From Opitutia bacterium (GTDB taxonomy: Bacteria; Verrucomicrobiota; Verrucomicrobiia; Opitutales; Opitutaceae): a DNA stretch of 64,000 nucleotides. The DNA lies in NCBI GenBank assembly GCA_016187945.1, contig JACPIT010000010.1, positions 62,001 through 126,000 on the forward strand, read 5' to 3'. Position 1 is the first letter of the stretch, and each line of letters begins with the position of its first letter. The notes beneath the pieces are model-generated. The model had not been told where the DNA came from. It was given only the letters and a program-made list of their open reading frames with translations, and ran no database searches. Of this stretch, positions 46,306-55,900 are shown piece by piece. The translations under genes and the position numbers were made by a program.

Positions 46306-48914
46306 TTCGCGAGAACTTCGATTTCGGACGGTGTGAGTCCTTCGGACGTGGCGGCGATCTTGATCGCCCCGCCCGCTCCGGCGCGAGGTCGGACAACGAT
46401 GAGCGCAACTCCGTTGAACGCGGCGCGCTCGGGACTCTGGAACGAGACGTGGCTCGTCGGGTCGCCGTTGTCGGTCGCGGCCAGGTCGGCCGGGCCGGTT
46501 ACGAAAAATTTCAGCAGCGGCTTCGCGCGGGGCACGGCGAGACCTTGCGCGTCGACGACTTCCGCGGTCACGAACACCAGATCGCTGCCGTCCGCACGCA
46601 ACGCGGTGCGGTCGGCGCGCAGGCGCACGGCCGCGGCGGGGCCGGTGGTGCGCACGACCGCGTCGGCCCAGTGCTGGCCGTGTTTGTAGGTGACGACCTT
46701 CAACGCGCCGGGCTGATACTTCACGTCGTCCCAGCGAAAGCGGTATTCGAGCGGACCGCGTTTTTTCCGTCCGAGCGACTGGCCGTTGAGAAACAACTCC
46801 GCCTCATCGCCCGAGGTGTAGACGTGCACCGGCGTCACCTGCCCCACCCGCTCCGGCCAATTCCAGTGCGGCAGGATGTGCGCCATCGGCAGGTCGGGCC
46901 GCCAGCGCGACTGGTAGAGGTAGAACCGGTCTTTCGGAAAACCGGCGAGATCGACGATGCCGAAATAACTGCTGCGCGACGGCACGCGGATCTTGCCGAG
47001 TTCGGCGAGTTCTTTCGCGGCGCGCTCGCGCGCAGCGGGATCGGCGAAGTTCAGCAGGTTGGTCGAGTCGGCGTTGAACGGCGTCGGCTCTCCGAGGTAG
47101 TCGAAGCCCGTCCAGACGAACTCGCCGAGCACCGGCGGATTCTCGTCGAGGCCTTTCCACTCGACGTCGGGCGGCAGCGCCCAGCGCGGCGCGTAGAGGT
47201 CGTAGCTGCTCACCTGGAAATCGGAGCGGCCCTCGGCTTTGTCGTTCGAGACCGGGAAGAAATACTCGCCGCGCGAGCTGACGGTCGACGCCGTCTCGGA
47301 GCCCATGAGGACGAGATGCGGGTAGCGCGCGCGGACCTTCGCGTAGTCGTCGGGCTTGTAGTTGTAGCCGACGACGTCGAGCACGTGCTGGAAACCCATG
47401 TAGGGCGCGTTGACGTTGTTCATGCCGGCGACGACAGGGCGGGTGCGGTCCTCCTCACGCACGATCGCGGCGAGGTGCGCGGCGAGCTTCCAGCCGTCGG
47501 CCTCGAAGAGTTCGCGCGTCTCGTTGCCGATGCTCCACTGGATGACGCACGGGTGATTGCGGTCGCGGCGCACCATCGCGCGCAGGTCCTTCTCGTGCCA
47601 GTCGTCGAAGACGCGGCTGTAGTCGTCGCGCTTCTTGCTGATGCGCCACGCATCGAACGCCTCGACCATCACGACGAAGCCCATGCGGTCGCACAGCTCG
47701 AGCAACTCGGGCGCGGGCGGATTGTGGCTCGTGCGGATCGCGTTGCAGCCCATCTCGCGGAGAATCTCGAGCTGCCGCTCGAGCGCGCGGACGTTGATCG
47801 CCGCGCCGAGCGCTCCGAGGTCGTGGTGATTGCAGACGCCGTTCAACGGCACGCGCTCGCCGTTCAGCAGGAAGCCCTGCTCGGCCGAGATCGCGATCGA
47901 GCGGATGCCGAAGGGCGTGCGCACCTCGTCGACGACCTTGCCGTCGCGCAGCACGCGCGTCTCGGCGACATAGCGGTGGCGCTCGCGCAAGCTCCAGAGT
48001 TTCGGCGACGCGACGGCGAGCGCGTGTGCGACGTTGGCTTGGCGGCCGGCGGGAATCTTCGCGGCCCGCGCACCGCTCTCGGCGATCGGCTCGCCGATCG
48101 CGCGGCCGTCCTCGTCGGCGGCGAAGAGGCGCACCGCCGCTTGGACTTCGACGGATTCGGTGGTGAGGTTGTCGAGCGTGACGGCGACATTCACGAGGGC
48201 GGAGGCAGCGCTCACTTGCGGCGTCGTGACCGCCACGCCCCAGCGCGCCACGGCGACGTTGCCGGTTTTCGTCAGCCAGACGTTGCGGTAGAGGCCCGCA
48301 CCCGGATACCAGCGCGATGACTCGCGTGGGTTGTCGAGGCGGACGGCGAGCGTGTTTTCCGCGCCGGGCTTCACGAAGCGCGTGAGGTCGACGCGCCAGG
48401 ATGTGTAGCCGTAGGGCCAGCCGCCGACGAACTCGCCGTTGCACCAAACGAGCGCGTAGGACATCGCGCCGTCGAACTCGAGGTGCACGCGCCGGCCCGC
48501 GTCGCTCGCGGGCAGCGTGAATTTCTTCCGATACCAGCCGACGCCGGCGTAGGGCAGCTTGCCGGTCTCGCCGGAGAGCGACTGGTCGAACGGTCCTTTG
48601 ATCGCCCAGTCGTGCGGCAGCGTGAGCGCGCGCCACGCGCCGTCGTTGAAATCGGGGCGCGCGTAGGCGATCGGGCGGCCCCCCGGCGGCACGTCGGAGC
48701 GGGCGCGCGGCGCGGCGAGGTAGTTGAGCAACTCGTCGCCGGTCGGCAGCACCCAGAGGCGCACGCGCTCGTAGTCGAGCGACGCGCCGACGTCGGGATG
48801 ATCGCCGCGCGCGAATTTCCAGCCATCGTTGAAAGAAAGCCGCTCGCGCGGCTCGGCGGCGGAGGCGCCGATCGCGAGCGCGGCAGCGAGAACGAGGGAG
48901 CTGAGGGATTTCAT
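46302..48914 (-). CDS. Glycoside hydrolase family 2 beta-galactosidase-like (secreted)
   Basis: MKSLSSLVLAAALAIGASAAEPRERLSFNDGWKFARGDHPD; 'LPHDWAIKGPF'; 'GCNAIRTSHNPPAPELLELCDRMGFVVMVEAFDAW'; 'VIQWSIGNETREL'. ATGA overlap with the esterase. Confidence 0.93.
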   Translation of the reverse strand: MKSLSSLVLAAALAIGASAAEPRERLSFNDGWKFARGDHPDVGASLDYERVRLWVLPTGDELLNYLAAPRARSDVPPGGRPIAYARPDFNDGAWRALTLPHDWAIKGPFDQSLSGETGKLPYAGVGWYRKKFTLPASDAGRRVHLEFDGAMSYALVWCNGEFVGGWPYGYTSWRVDLTRFVKPGAENTLAVRLDNPRESSRWYPGAGLYRNVWLTKTGNVAVARWGVAVTTPQVSAASALVNVAVTLDNLTTESVEVQAAVRLFAADEDGRAIGEPIAESGARAAKIPAGRQANVAHALAVASPKLWSLRERHRYVAETRVLRDGKVVDEVRTPFGIRSIAISAEQGFLLNGERVPLNGVCNHHDLGALGAAINVRALERQLEILREMGCNAIRTSHNPPAPELLELCDRMGFVVMVEAFDAWRISKKRDDYSRVFDDWHEKDLRAMVRRDRNHPCVIQWSIGNETRELFEADGWKLAAHLAAIVREEDRTRPVVAGMNNVNAPYMGFQHVLDVVGYNYKPDDYAKVRARYPHLVLMGSETASTVSSRGEYFFPVSNDKAEGRSDFQVSSYDLYAPRWALPPDVEWKGLDENPPVLGEFVWTGFDYLGEPTPFNADSTNLLNFADPAARERAAKELAELGKIRVPSRSSYFGIVDLAGFPKDRFYLYQSRWRPDLPMAHILPHWNWPERVGQVTPVHVYTSGDEAELFLNGQSLGRKKRGPLEYRFRWDDVKYQPGALKVVTYKHGQHWADAVVRTTGPAAAVRLRADRTALRADGSDLVFVTAEVVDAQGLAVPRAKPLLKFFVTGPADLAATDNGDPTSHVSFQSPERAAFNGVALIVVRPRAGAGGAIKIAATSEGLTPSEIEVLAK

Positions 48915-48947
48915 TTGGGGAAATACGATTGAAACGCGGAGAGGTTT

Positions 48948-49017
48948 ACACGAAGCAAGCGAAGGGAGCGAAGGTCGGAACTCGGAGCTTTGCTGGCTTC
49001 GCTACCTTCGTGTGAAA
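48948..49017. repeat. CACGAAGNN nonamer-repeat hairpin
   Basis: CACGAAGCA.AGCGAAGGG.AGCGAAGGT versus reverse complement CACGAAGGT.AGCGAAGCC.AGCAAAGCT. Confidence 0.8.
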
Positions 49018-49096
49018 GGAACCCGACCTCGTTCTGTGCACGATCGGTAAGAGTGTTGTTTTTCCTGCGTGCATCGTTGTTCGAGCCGAATTGAGA

Positions 49097-49159
49097 ACCA
49101 CTGATTCGCACTCTTCTTCACTGATTCCATCAGTGCTCATCAGTGTGCATCAGTGGTTC
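49097..49159. repeat. CACTGATNNN repeat hairpin with almost no loop
   Basis: aaccactgattcgcactcttcttcactgattcc | atcagtgctcatcagtgtgcatcagtggtt. Confidence 0.8.
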
Positions 49160-49328
49160 AAATCTTTCTCCCCTTTCGTGTTTTTCGTCTGTCTCGTGGC
49201 TTGATTGCTGCGGACGCCTCGTCGGCGGGGCGGCGCCAGGCGCTCCGTTCTCTCGGTTCTCTTCTGTTAAAATTCCTGCTCTTCAAAAACGATTCGCGTC
49301 GGCGCGGGCGAGCGCCTTCGCTGGCGGC

Positions 49329-50021
49329 ATGATGAGGATTCGCGGGCTGGTTCTTCTGCTGTCGATCGTAGGCTGCGCGTGCGCGGGAGAGCGCGTCGTG
49401 CACGCGGAAGACTTTTCGCGCGGACTTGCGCACTGGTCCGTCGAGCAGATGCCGGGCGGGCGCGTGTTCGCGGAGAACGGCCGGCTCGTGATCGACGACG
49501 CGGGCGGTTGCACGGTGTGGTTCCGCGAAAAACTCCGCGCACCGGTCACGATCCGCTATCGCGCGCGCGTGAGTTCCGCCAGCCGTGTGTCGGACCTGAA
49601 CTGTTTCTGGATGACGAGCGACCCGGCGCATCCCGACAAGTTGATCGCGAACGCCGCGGGCCGCACGGGAAAGTTCGAAGACTACGACCGGCTCGCGACC
49701 TACTACGTCGGCTGCGGCGGCAACGAGAACACGACGACGCGTTTCCGCCGCTACGACGGCACGGGCGCGAAGCCGCTGCGCCCGGAGCACGATTTGCGCG
49801 CGCGGCGTTTCCTGCTTGTCGGCGACCGCAGTTATCTGATCGAGATCACGGTGAGCGTCGACGGCCGCGTGCGTTGGGCGCGCGATGGCGAAGTGCTGTT
49901 CGACTTCGTCGATCCGCAGCCGCTGCGCGAGGGCTGGTTTGGATTTCGCACGGTGCATAGCCGGATCGAGATCGAGAGTTTCAAAGTTGCCGCGCCGACG
50001 GAAGCTGCCGCGACGCCGTGA
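49329..50021 (+). CDS. Secreted DUF6250-like protein (carbohydrate-associated beta-sandwich)
   Basis: MMRIRGLVLLLSIVGCACAGERVVHAEDFSRGLAHWSVEQMPGGRVFAENGRLVIDDAGGCTVWFREKL... 'LNCFWMTSDPAHPDKL' 'TYYVGCGGNENTTTRFRRYDG'. Confidence 0.75.
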   Translation: MMRIRGLVLLLSIVGCACAGERVVHAEDFSRGLAHWSVEQMPGGRVFAENGRLVIDDAGGCTVWFREKLRAPVTIRYRARVSSASRVSDLNCFWMTSDPAHPDKLIANAAGRTGKFEDYDRLATYYVGCGGNENTTTRFRRYDGTGAKPLRPEHDLRARRFLLVGDRSYLIEITVSVDGRVRWARDGEVLFDFVDPQPLREGWFGFRTVHSRIEIESFKVAAPTEAAATP

Positions 50022-50197
50022 CGATTTCTCGCGGCACCGCGAACACAACACCGCGAGGCGGAAGGAGCGGTGCGCCTTCGTCGGGCGGGCGCAAATCGTT
50101 CGTCGCGCTTTTCCAAGGCTCGCGGTCGCGTGAGCGGAGTAAGCGTCGTCTCGGGTGCCTCGTAGCTACGAGAGCGACGAAGTGGTAGGATGTGGTC

Positions 50198-50608
50198 ATG
50201 GTAACCAATACGACGGGAGCGACGGCGGAGACGGAGTGGGTCGACACCGGGGAGAAGCGTGATGCGTTGGGGCGGCGGCACACGCCGCGGGAGCGACGGG
50301 CGGAATTGCTGACGGCGTTCCGGGCCAGCGGGCTGACCCAGAGCGCGTTCGCGCGGCGGGAGGGGATCAATTACACGACGTTCTGTTCGTGGGCGCAGGC
50401 GGAGCGACAGGCCGGGCGGCTGGGGCCGGCGGGCAGGAAGCGACGGAGGGAGACGCGGGCGAGCGCCGCGCCGATGCGCTTCGCCGAGGTGGCGTTGCCG
50501 TCGAGCGTGAGCGGCCGCGGGCTGGAGGTGCGATTGGCGGACGGCACGGTGGTGCGCGGCGACAGCGCGAAGGAACTGGCGGAGCTGGTGCGGGCGCTGA
50601 GGGCGTGA
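50198..50608 (+). CDS. tnpA: IS66 accessory protein TnpA
   Basis: MVTNTTGATAETEWVDTGEKRDALGRRHTPRERRAELLTAFRASGLTQSAFARREGINYTTFCSWAQ..., IS66 TnpA-like HTH. An alternative start lies at 50192. Confidence 0.88.
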   Translation: MVTNTTGATAETEWVDTGEKRDALGRRHTPRERRAELLTAFRASGLTQSAFARREGINYTTFCSWAQAERQAGRLGPAGRKRRRETRASAAPMRFAEVALPSSVSGRGLEVRLADGTVVRGDSAKELAELVRALRA

Positions 50609-50611
50609 GCG

Positions 50612-50968
50612 ATGCTGGCGTTCCCCGCGGCGATCAAGCTCTACGTGGCGCTCGAGCCCGTGGACATGCGCAAGCAATACGACGGGCTGTGGGCGGCGGC
50701 GCAAACGCAGTTGGGCGAGGATCCGAAAAAAGGCGCGGTGTTCGTCTTCACGAACCGGGAGCGCACGCGGCTGAAGCTGCTGTATTGGGACGGCACGGGC
50801 GTGTGGGTGCTGGCGAAGCGGCTCGAACAGGGGCGCTTCTCGTGGCCGGCGCCGAGCGAGGCGAAGCGCAAGCTGGCGCTGGCGCCGGAGGCGTTCTCGC
50901 TGATCGTCAGCGGAGTGGACTTGAAAACAGCCACGCTCAAGCCGTGGTATGAGCGCGACGAAAAATAG
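50612..50968 (+). CDS. tnpB: IS66 accessory protein TnpB (IS66 Orf2-like)
   Basis: 'IKLYVALEPVDMRKQYDGLWAAAQTQLGEDPKKGAVFVFTNRERTRLKLLYWDGTGVWVLAKRLEQGRFSWP'. Confidence 0.96.
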   Translation: MLAFPAAIKLYVALEPVDMRKQYDGLWAAAQTQLGEDPKKGAVFVFTNRERTRLKLLYWDGTGVWVLAKRLEQGRFSWPAPSEAKRKLALAPEAFSLIVSGVDLKTATLKPWYERDEK

Positions 50969-50976
50969 CAGAACGG

Positions 50977-52518
50977 GTGCGGAACTTTTGGCGCGCGATC
51001 GGCACTCAACGCGGCGTCGTGAGCGCGGCCGCGATCAGTCTCGATGAAGTGCAACTCCTGCGTGAGGAGAACGCGTTGCTGCGCGTGCAGATCGCCTGGC
51101 TGACGCAGCAGCTCTTCGGGCCGGGCCGGAGCGAGAAGCTGGACCGCGCGCAACTGCTCTTGCAGATCGACGCGCTGGAGAAGCTCACGACCGCGGCCGA
51201 GCGCCCGGTCGAGACGATCACTTACGAGCGCGTCGCGGGCCCCGCGCCAAAGCGCACGCTGCCGGCGGAGTCGTTCGCGCACCTGCCGGTGAAGGAAACG
51301 CTCATCATCGAGCCCGAGGCGGTGCGCGCCGATCCCAGCCTCTACGAAAGAATCGCTGAAGAGCGCACCTTCGAGGTCGATGTGATTCCGCCGCAGTTGT
51401 TCAAGCGCGAGATCGTCCGCCCGAAGTATCGGCACCGCCTGGATCGCCACCGCGCGCCGCTGTTGGCGCCGGCGCCGAAGCGGATCGTCGCAGGCGGCTT
51501 CGCCTCGGCCGGCCTGATCGCGTGGGCGCTGACCGCGAAGTATGGCGATCACCTGCCGCTGTATCGCCAGGAGAAGATGCTCGCGCGCTGGTCGAACGCG
51601 AAGCCGGGACAAGCGCCGATCTCCCGGCAGAACCTGAGCGACTGGGTGGGGGCCGCCACCGCGCAGCTCGAAGCCTTGGTCAAAGCGATGAAGCGCGAGC
51701 TGCTCGCCACCGGTTACGTGCAGGTCGACGAGACCCCGATCCGCTGCAACGACCCGGACCTGCGCGACGGCCAAACCACCACCGGCTGGCTGTGGGCGCT
51801 CGCGCGGCCCGGCGGCGATGTCGTCTTCGCGTGGCGCCTGTCGCGCCGGCACGACGAGGCCGAAAAATTGCTCGGCAACTTTGCCGGCATCCTGCACTCG
51901 GACGGCTACGAAGCCTACGCCGCGTATGTGCGTGCGCACCCGCGCGTCGAATGGGCCGGTTGCTGGGCGCACGCCAGACGACGCTTCTTCGAATCAGCCG
52001 CGGAGCGGCCGCGGACCGCCGAGCGCGTCCTGTCCTTGATCGGCCAACTCTACGCGCTCGAAGCGCAGTGGGATGAGGAACAAGTCGGCGAGCGCCGCGC
52101 GGCGCTCCGGCAGGCACACTTCGCGCGCCCGCTCTTCCGGTTGCGCCGGCTCGTCTCGGCGTTGCAAAAGCGCGTGCGCCCCCGTTCCGGTCTCGGCCAG
52201 GCCAGCGCGTATCTGCTCGGCCAGTGGGAACCGCTCACCGCGCACCTGCGACACAGCCAGACCCGGCTCGACACCAACGCGGTCGAGAACGCCATCCGCC
52301 CGAGCAAGCTCGGTGCGAAAAACTGGCTCTTCGTCGGACATCCCGCCGCCGGCGACCGCGCGGCCGTCATCTACTCGCTGGTCGTCAGTTGCCAACGCCA
52401 CGGCCACGATCCGCACGCCTACTTGAAGGACGTGCTCACCCGCCTGCCCGCGATGACCTCCCAAGACGACCTCACCCCGCTGCTGCCCGCCCACTGGAAA
52501 GCGTCGGCAAACTCGTAG
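50977..52518 (+). CDS. tnpC: IS66 family transposase TnpC
   Basis: 'LQIAWLTQQLFGPGRSEKLD', 'RPKYRHRLDRHRAPLLAPAPKRIVAGGFASAGLIAWALTAKYGDHLPLYRQEKMLAR', 'YVQVDETPIRCNDPD', 'DGYEAYAAYV', 'GCWAHARRRFFE', 'NAVENAIRPSKLGAKNWLFVGHPAAGDRAAVIYSLV'. Confidence 0.96.
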   Translation: MRNFWRAIGTQRGVVSAAAISLDEVQLLREENALLRVQIAWLTQQLFGPGRSEKLDRAQLLLQIDALEKLTTAAERPVETITYERVAGPAPKRTLPAESFAHLPVKETLIIEPEAVRADPSLYERIAEERTFEVDVIPPQLFKREIVRPKYRHRLDRHRAPLLAPAPKRIVAGGFASAGLIAWALTAKYGDHLPLYRQEKMLARWSNAKPGQAPISRQNLSDWVGAATAQLEALVKAMKRELLATGYVQVDETPIRCNDPDLRDGQTTTGWLWALARPGGDVVFAWRLSRRHDEAEKLLGNFAGILHSDGYEAYAAYVRAHPRVEWAGCWAHARRRFFESAAERPRTAERVLSLIGQLYALEAQWDEEQVGERRAALRQAHFARPLFRLRRLVSALQKRVRPRSGLGQASAYLLGQWEPLTAHLRHSQTRLDTNAVENAIRPSKLGAKNWLFVGHPAAGDRAAVIYSLVVSCQRHGHDPHAYLKDVLTRLPAMTSQDDLTPLLPAHWKASANS

Positions 52519-52860
52519 CTCCCGTAGCTGCCGCTCCCGCTTCATCGTCGCTCCCGTAGTTACGTCCCAACCCAGTCCGTAGCTCTCGTAGTTACCATCC
52601 CGTCAAGAGGGCACCCGAAGCGTCGCTTACTGAGCGGATGACGCCGTGGTGTTTGTCCGTGTGCGCGTCGAAACAGAGTAGAAACCCGTCGCCGGCGCGC
52701 ACCGCGGACGGACCTTTGCTCCGAGCTTCGCGGGCGAAGGAGGGTCGATGAATCTGCAACGCGCGCGTTTTGGGCGGAGACCGATCACGGCGATCCGAGA
52801 CCGAAATTCAGGTTACCGCGCTCGGAGTCCGCGAGTCATGGTTTCCCGTTTTGGCTCGTG

Positions 52861-52911
52861 AAAAACAAAGTGCCCGAACGCACAACCGCAACGATCGCGC
52901 GTTCGGGCACT
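52861..52911 (-). terminator. Rho-independent terminator of the TonB-dependent receptor gene
   Basis: Perfect 13-bp stem AGTGCCCGAACGC...GCGTTCGGGCACT followed on the minus strand by TTGTTTTT, just after the receptor stop. Confidence 0.9.
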
Positions 52912-52920
52912 GGCAAAAGT

Positions 52921-55900
52921 TCAGAAATCGAAGGTCGTCGTCAGCGAGAACTGACGCGGATCGATGATGCGGTAGGAATACGGCGAACCATCAAGGTTGA
53001 CCGCGACCGGTCGGAGACCGCCATTCTCGAAGACGTTGGCGACGTTGAGCTGGATCTTGGCGCCGACTTTGTTGTTCCAAGTCCGGAAGCGGTAGCTGGC
53101 AAAGACGTCGGTGTAGTAGTGGTCGCCGTCATACACCGGCTTCGTAACGTCCGAGTAGTCGAGTGTGGGCTGGCCGTTGTAGTAGTTGGTGGAGACACCG
53201 GTGGAGCGGCCAAGATAACCGATGACAGCCTTGTCTTCCCAGCGGACGCTGCCGCCGACGGTGAGGCCCTTGAGGCGGCCGGCTTGGAAGTTGTAGCTGG
53301 AGAGGAACGACCAGCGATACTTCCGCTGTCCCTGGACCGACTGGCCCTGGAGGTCGCGATCGAGAGCAAGCTGCGGTCCGACATCGCGATTATAGACGCC
53401 TTCGGGGCTACCGGGGCCGTTTTCCGGGAAGACGTTGCTGTTCCAGCCGAAGGAACTCCAGAAGTTGGTGAGATTCACGGCACGGCCGGTTCCATCGACC
53501 TTGGTGTTGTAGGTGGCGTAGCTTTGGTATTGCGGCAGCAGGTAGTCAGTCGCCTTCGCCGCTTTCCAGACCGCCGTGCGGTCGTCATTCCACGGCGTGA
53601 ATTCCTTCAGCACGCTGGCGTATTTCGTGTCCTGCTTGCCGAAGGTGAACTTCAGGGTCCAGCTCCGCGTGGGGTTGTAGTTGAGTTCCGCTTCGACACC
53701 CTTCGCGACGGCATTCCGCGTGGCGCCGCGAGCGAACGTCTCGTAGTAGCCGTAAGGCAGCTTCCAGATTTTCTCTGCGGCGGCTTGGACTTCGGTTTCT
53801 TCCGCTGTGCTGAGACCGGAGCCGAAATTGGTCGAACCAATCGGATTATAGCGCGTGTCGTTCGGATGGCTCGCTTGCAGGTTGATCAGCGAAATCGTGC
53901 GCGCCCAGTTGCGGAAAAGGGTCTGGTCCATGATGCTGCTGAGGCGACTGAACACTGTCGGAGCGGAGATGTTCTCGTTTTCGTTCGAGGCCTCAAACCA
54001 AGTAACGCGAGCGAACAGCTTGTTGTCGAACAGGGCGAACTGAATGCCGTAGTCCTTGCCGTCACCCGTGGGCTTCGGCAGCGCTTTGCCGTAGAAGTCG
54101 TTCAGGGCTTGGGACGGCGGATTGAAATTGTCCGAAGTGTTGTAGCTGACGCCAAAATCGCGGACGAATTGCCAAAGCAGCGAACCGTCGTCGGCCTTGC
54201 GATCGATCGAGTTCCAATGCTGGAATGGGCGCAGAACGCCGCCGATCGTGCGGGTGCGTCCAGTGAGGCGCGTCCACCGGTCCCAGCGATTGAAGAGGAA
54301 ATCGCGCTGATAGACACCGTTCACCCACTTTTGCGCATTGGTGATCGCCGGCGAGATAATCGTGGTTTTGTCCGCTTCTGTCAGGGCCGCGAGGCCGCTG
54401 TTGGTATTACGAGCGCGGTATTTATCCTGGCGGAAACCGACGGTCGCGACGAGGCGGTTATCCCAGAAATAGCTGGTCGTGCCGGCGCTGATCGAATCGA
54501 TGATGCGCTGACTGCGGCCGCTGTTCGCATCGAAATCGGAGAACTGGGTCGTCATGTTCACCGGAATGAATTTCGATTGGTCGTAGTCGTAGACTTGGAT
54601 GTCGCCGGTGAAGCTCATCGGATCCCAATAGCCAGCGGATTTGGTGACGACGCCGTTGGGATCGTTCGGCGAAGCGAGGTAGTAGGTGCGACGGAGCGAG
54701 GTGCTCTGGTAGTTCCAACCCGTGGGCGTGCCATCCGCATTGTTGTTCGGATTGTTCATGAACCGGTAGCGACCGGTGTCGCTCGTGCTGGACATATACT
54801 GCAAGCGCTGGCGCAGCGTGGTCGCCATGTATTCGTCGCGCGACCACAGGCCGAGAACCTGATGGCGACCGAGCCATTTCATCCAACCGTTGCGTCGGGT
54901 GAAATCGGGGGTCCATGCGATCATGGCACGGTAATGATCGTCGAGTTCCGCGTTATAGTAGCTGTCGGGATCGACGTCCTGGACATACGTCTTGCCAAAA
55001 TAGGGATTCGCCGCGCCGGTGGGCAGATACTTGTTCGTATCCACGTAGAGCGTGGCGACATTCAGTTGAGCCACGGTGTAGTTGTTGCGAGACTTGTAAT
55101 CCTGACGGAACCAACCGGCATTGACGTAAAGATCCCACGGCAGTTCCTGCTCGAACTCGACGTTGTAGTTCTTGTTGCTCGCGCTGCCGAAGTTCATCGA
55201 GTTAATGTTAATGTCGGTCCAGTCGTAGATCGACTTGTCGGTCACGCCCGGATACCGCCAGGCGGTGCCGAGGATGCCGTTGCCGGCTGCGGTCCAGCCG
55301 CCCGAGGCGGTATAGCTGCGCGTGTAGTAATCGGACCAGGTGGGATTCGCGTAGACGCCGGTCGCTCCGCTTGTGCTCGGATACAGCGTCGGGTTGGCCG
55401 CGGGGTTGGTAGAGGTGCCGAAACCGGTGAGGTATTGGTATTGGTAGGTGGTGCGATACCAGCCGAGGAGCTGGCCATCCGCGATCTGCATGAAGCTGCG
55501 GTTGAGGTGAACGTCGTTGCCGCCGGCGATGATGCCGGGAACATACAAGATGTTGGGCGAGGTCTGGCCCGCAACGTAGCCGGCACCCGCTGCCGTGCCT
55601 CCCGGCATCGCCATGTAGCCGGTCGCTTCCGTGAAGATGCTGTAGCCGTTGTAGGTCGTCTTCGCGGGATTCCACTTGGAGGCGTCGTAGCCGGGAAGCG
55701 TCGCGATGAAATCGCGCAGCGCATTGGCATAAGGCGAGGAGGCATTGTTCACGATCATGCCGAGCGCCTTGCCGGTCTTCAGGCTGGAGATTGTATGCGT
55801 CGTGGAGTCGTAGTAGGGTTGACCCGCAAGATTCCACTGAGTCACGTAGTCGCGCGGGGTGAGACTGTTCGGGCGATGGTTGTCGTTGTCGTATTTCTCG

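Larger units (their letters stand above)
50139..52630 (+). mobile_element. Complete IS66-family insertion sequence (2492 bp) with 21-bp terminal inverted repeats and perfect 8-bp TSD
   Basis: IRL GTAAGCGTCGTCTCGGGTGCC (50139-50159), IRR reverse complement GTAAGCGACGCTTCGGGTGCC (52610-52630), 18/21. TSD TGAGCGGA at 50131-50138 and 52631-52638. Confidence 0.96.
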
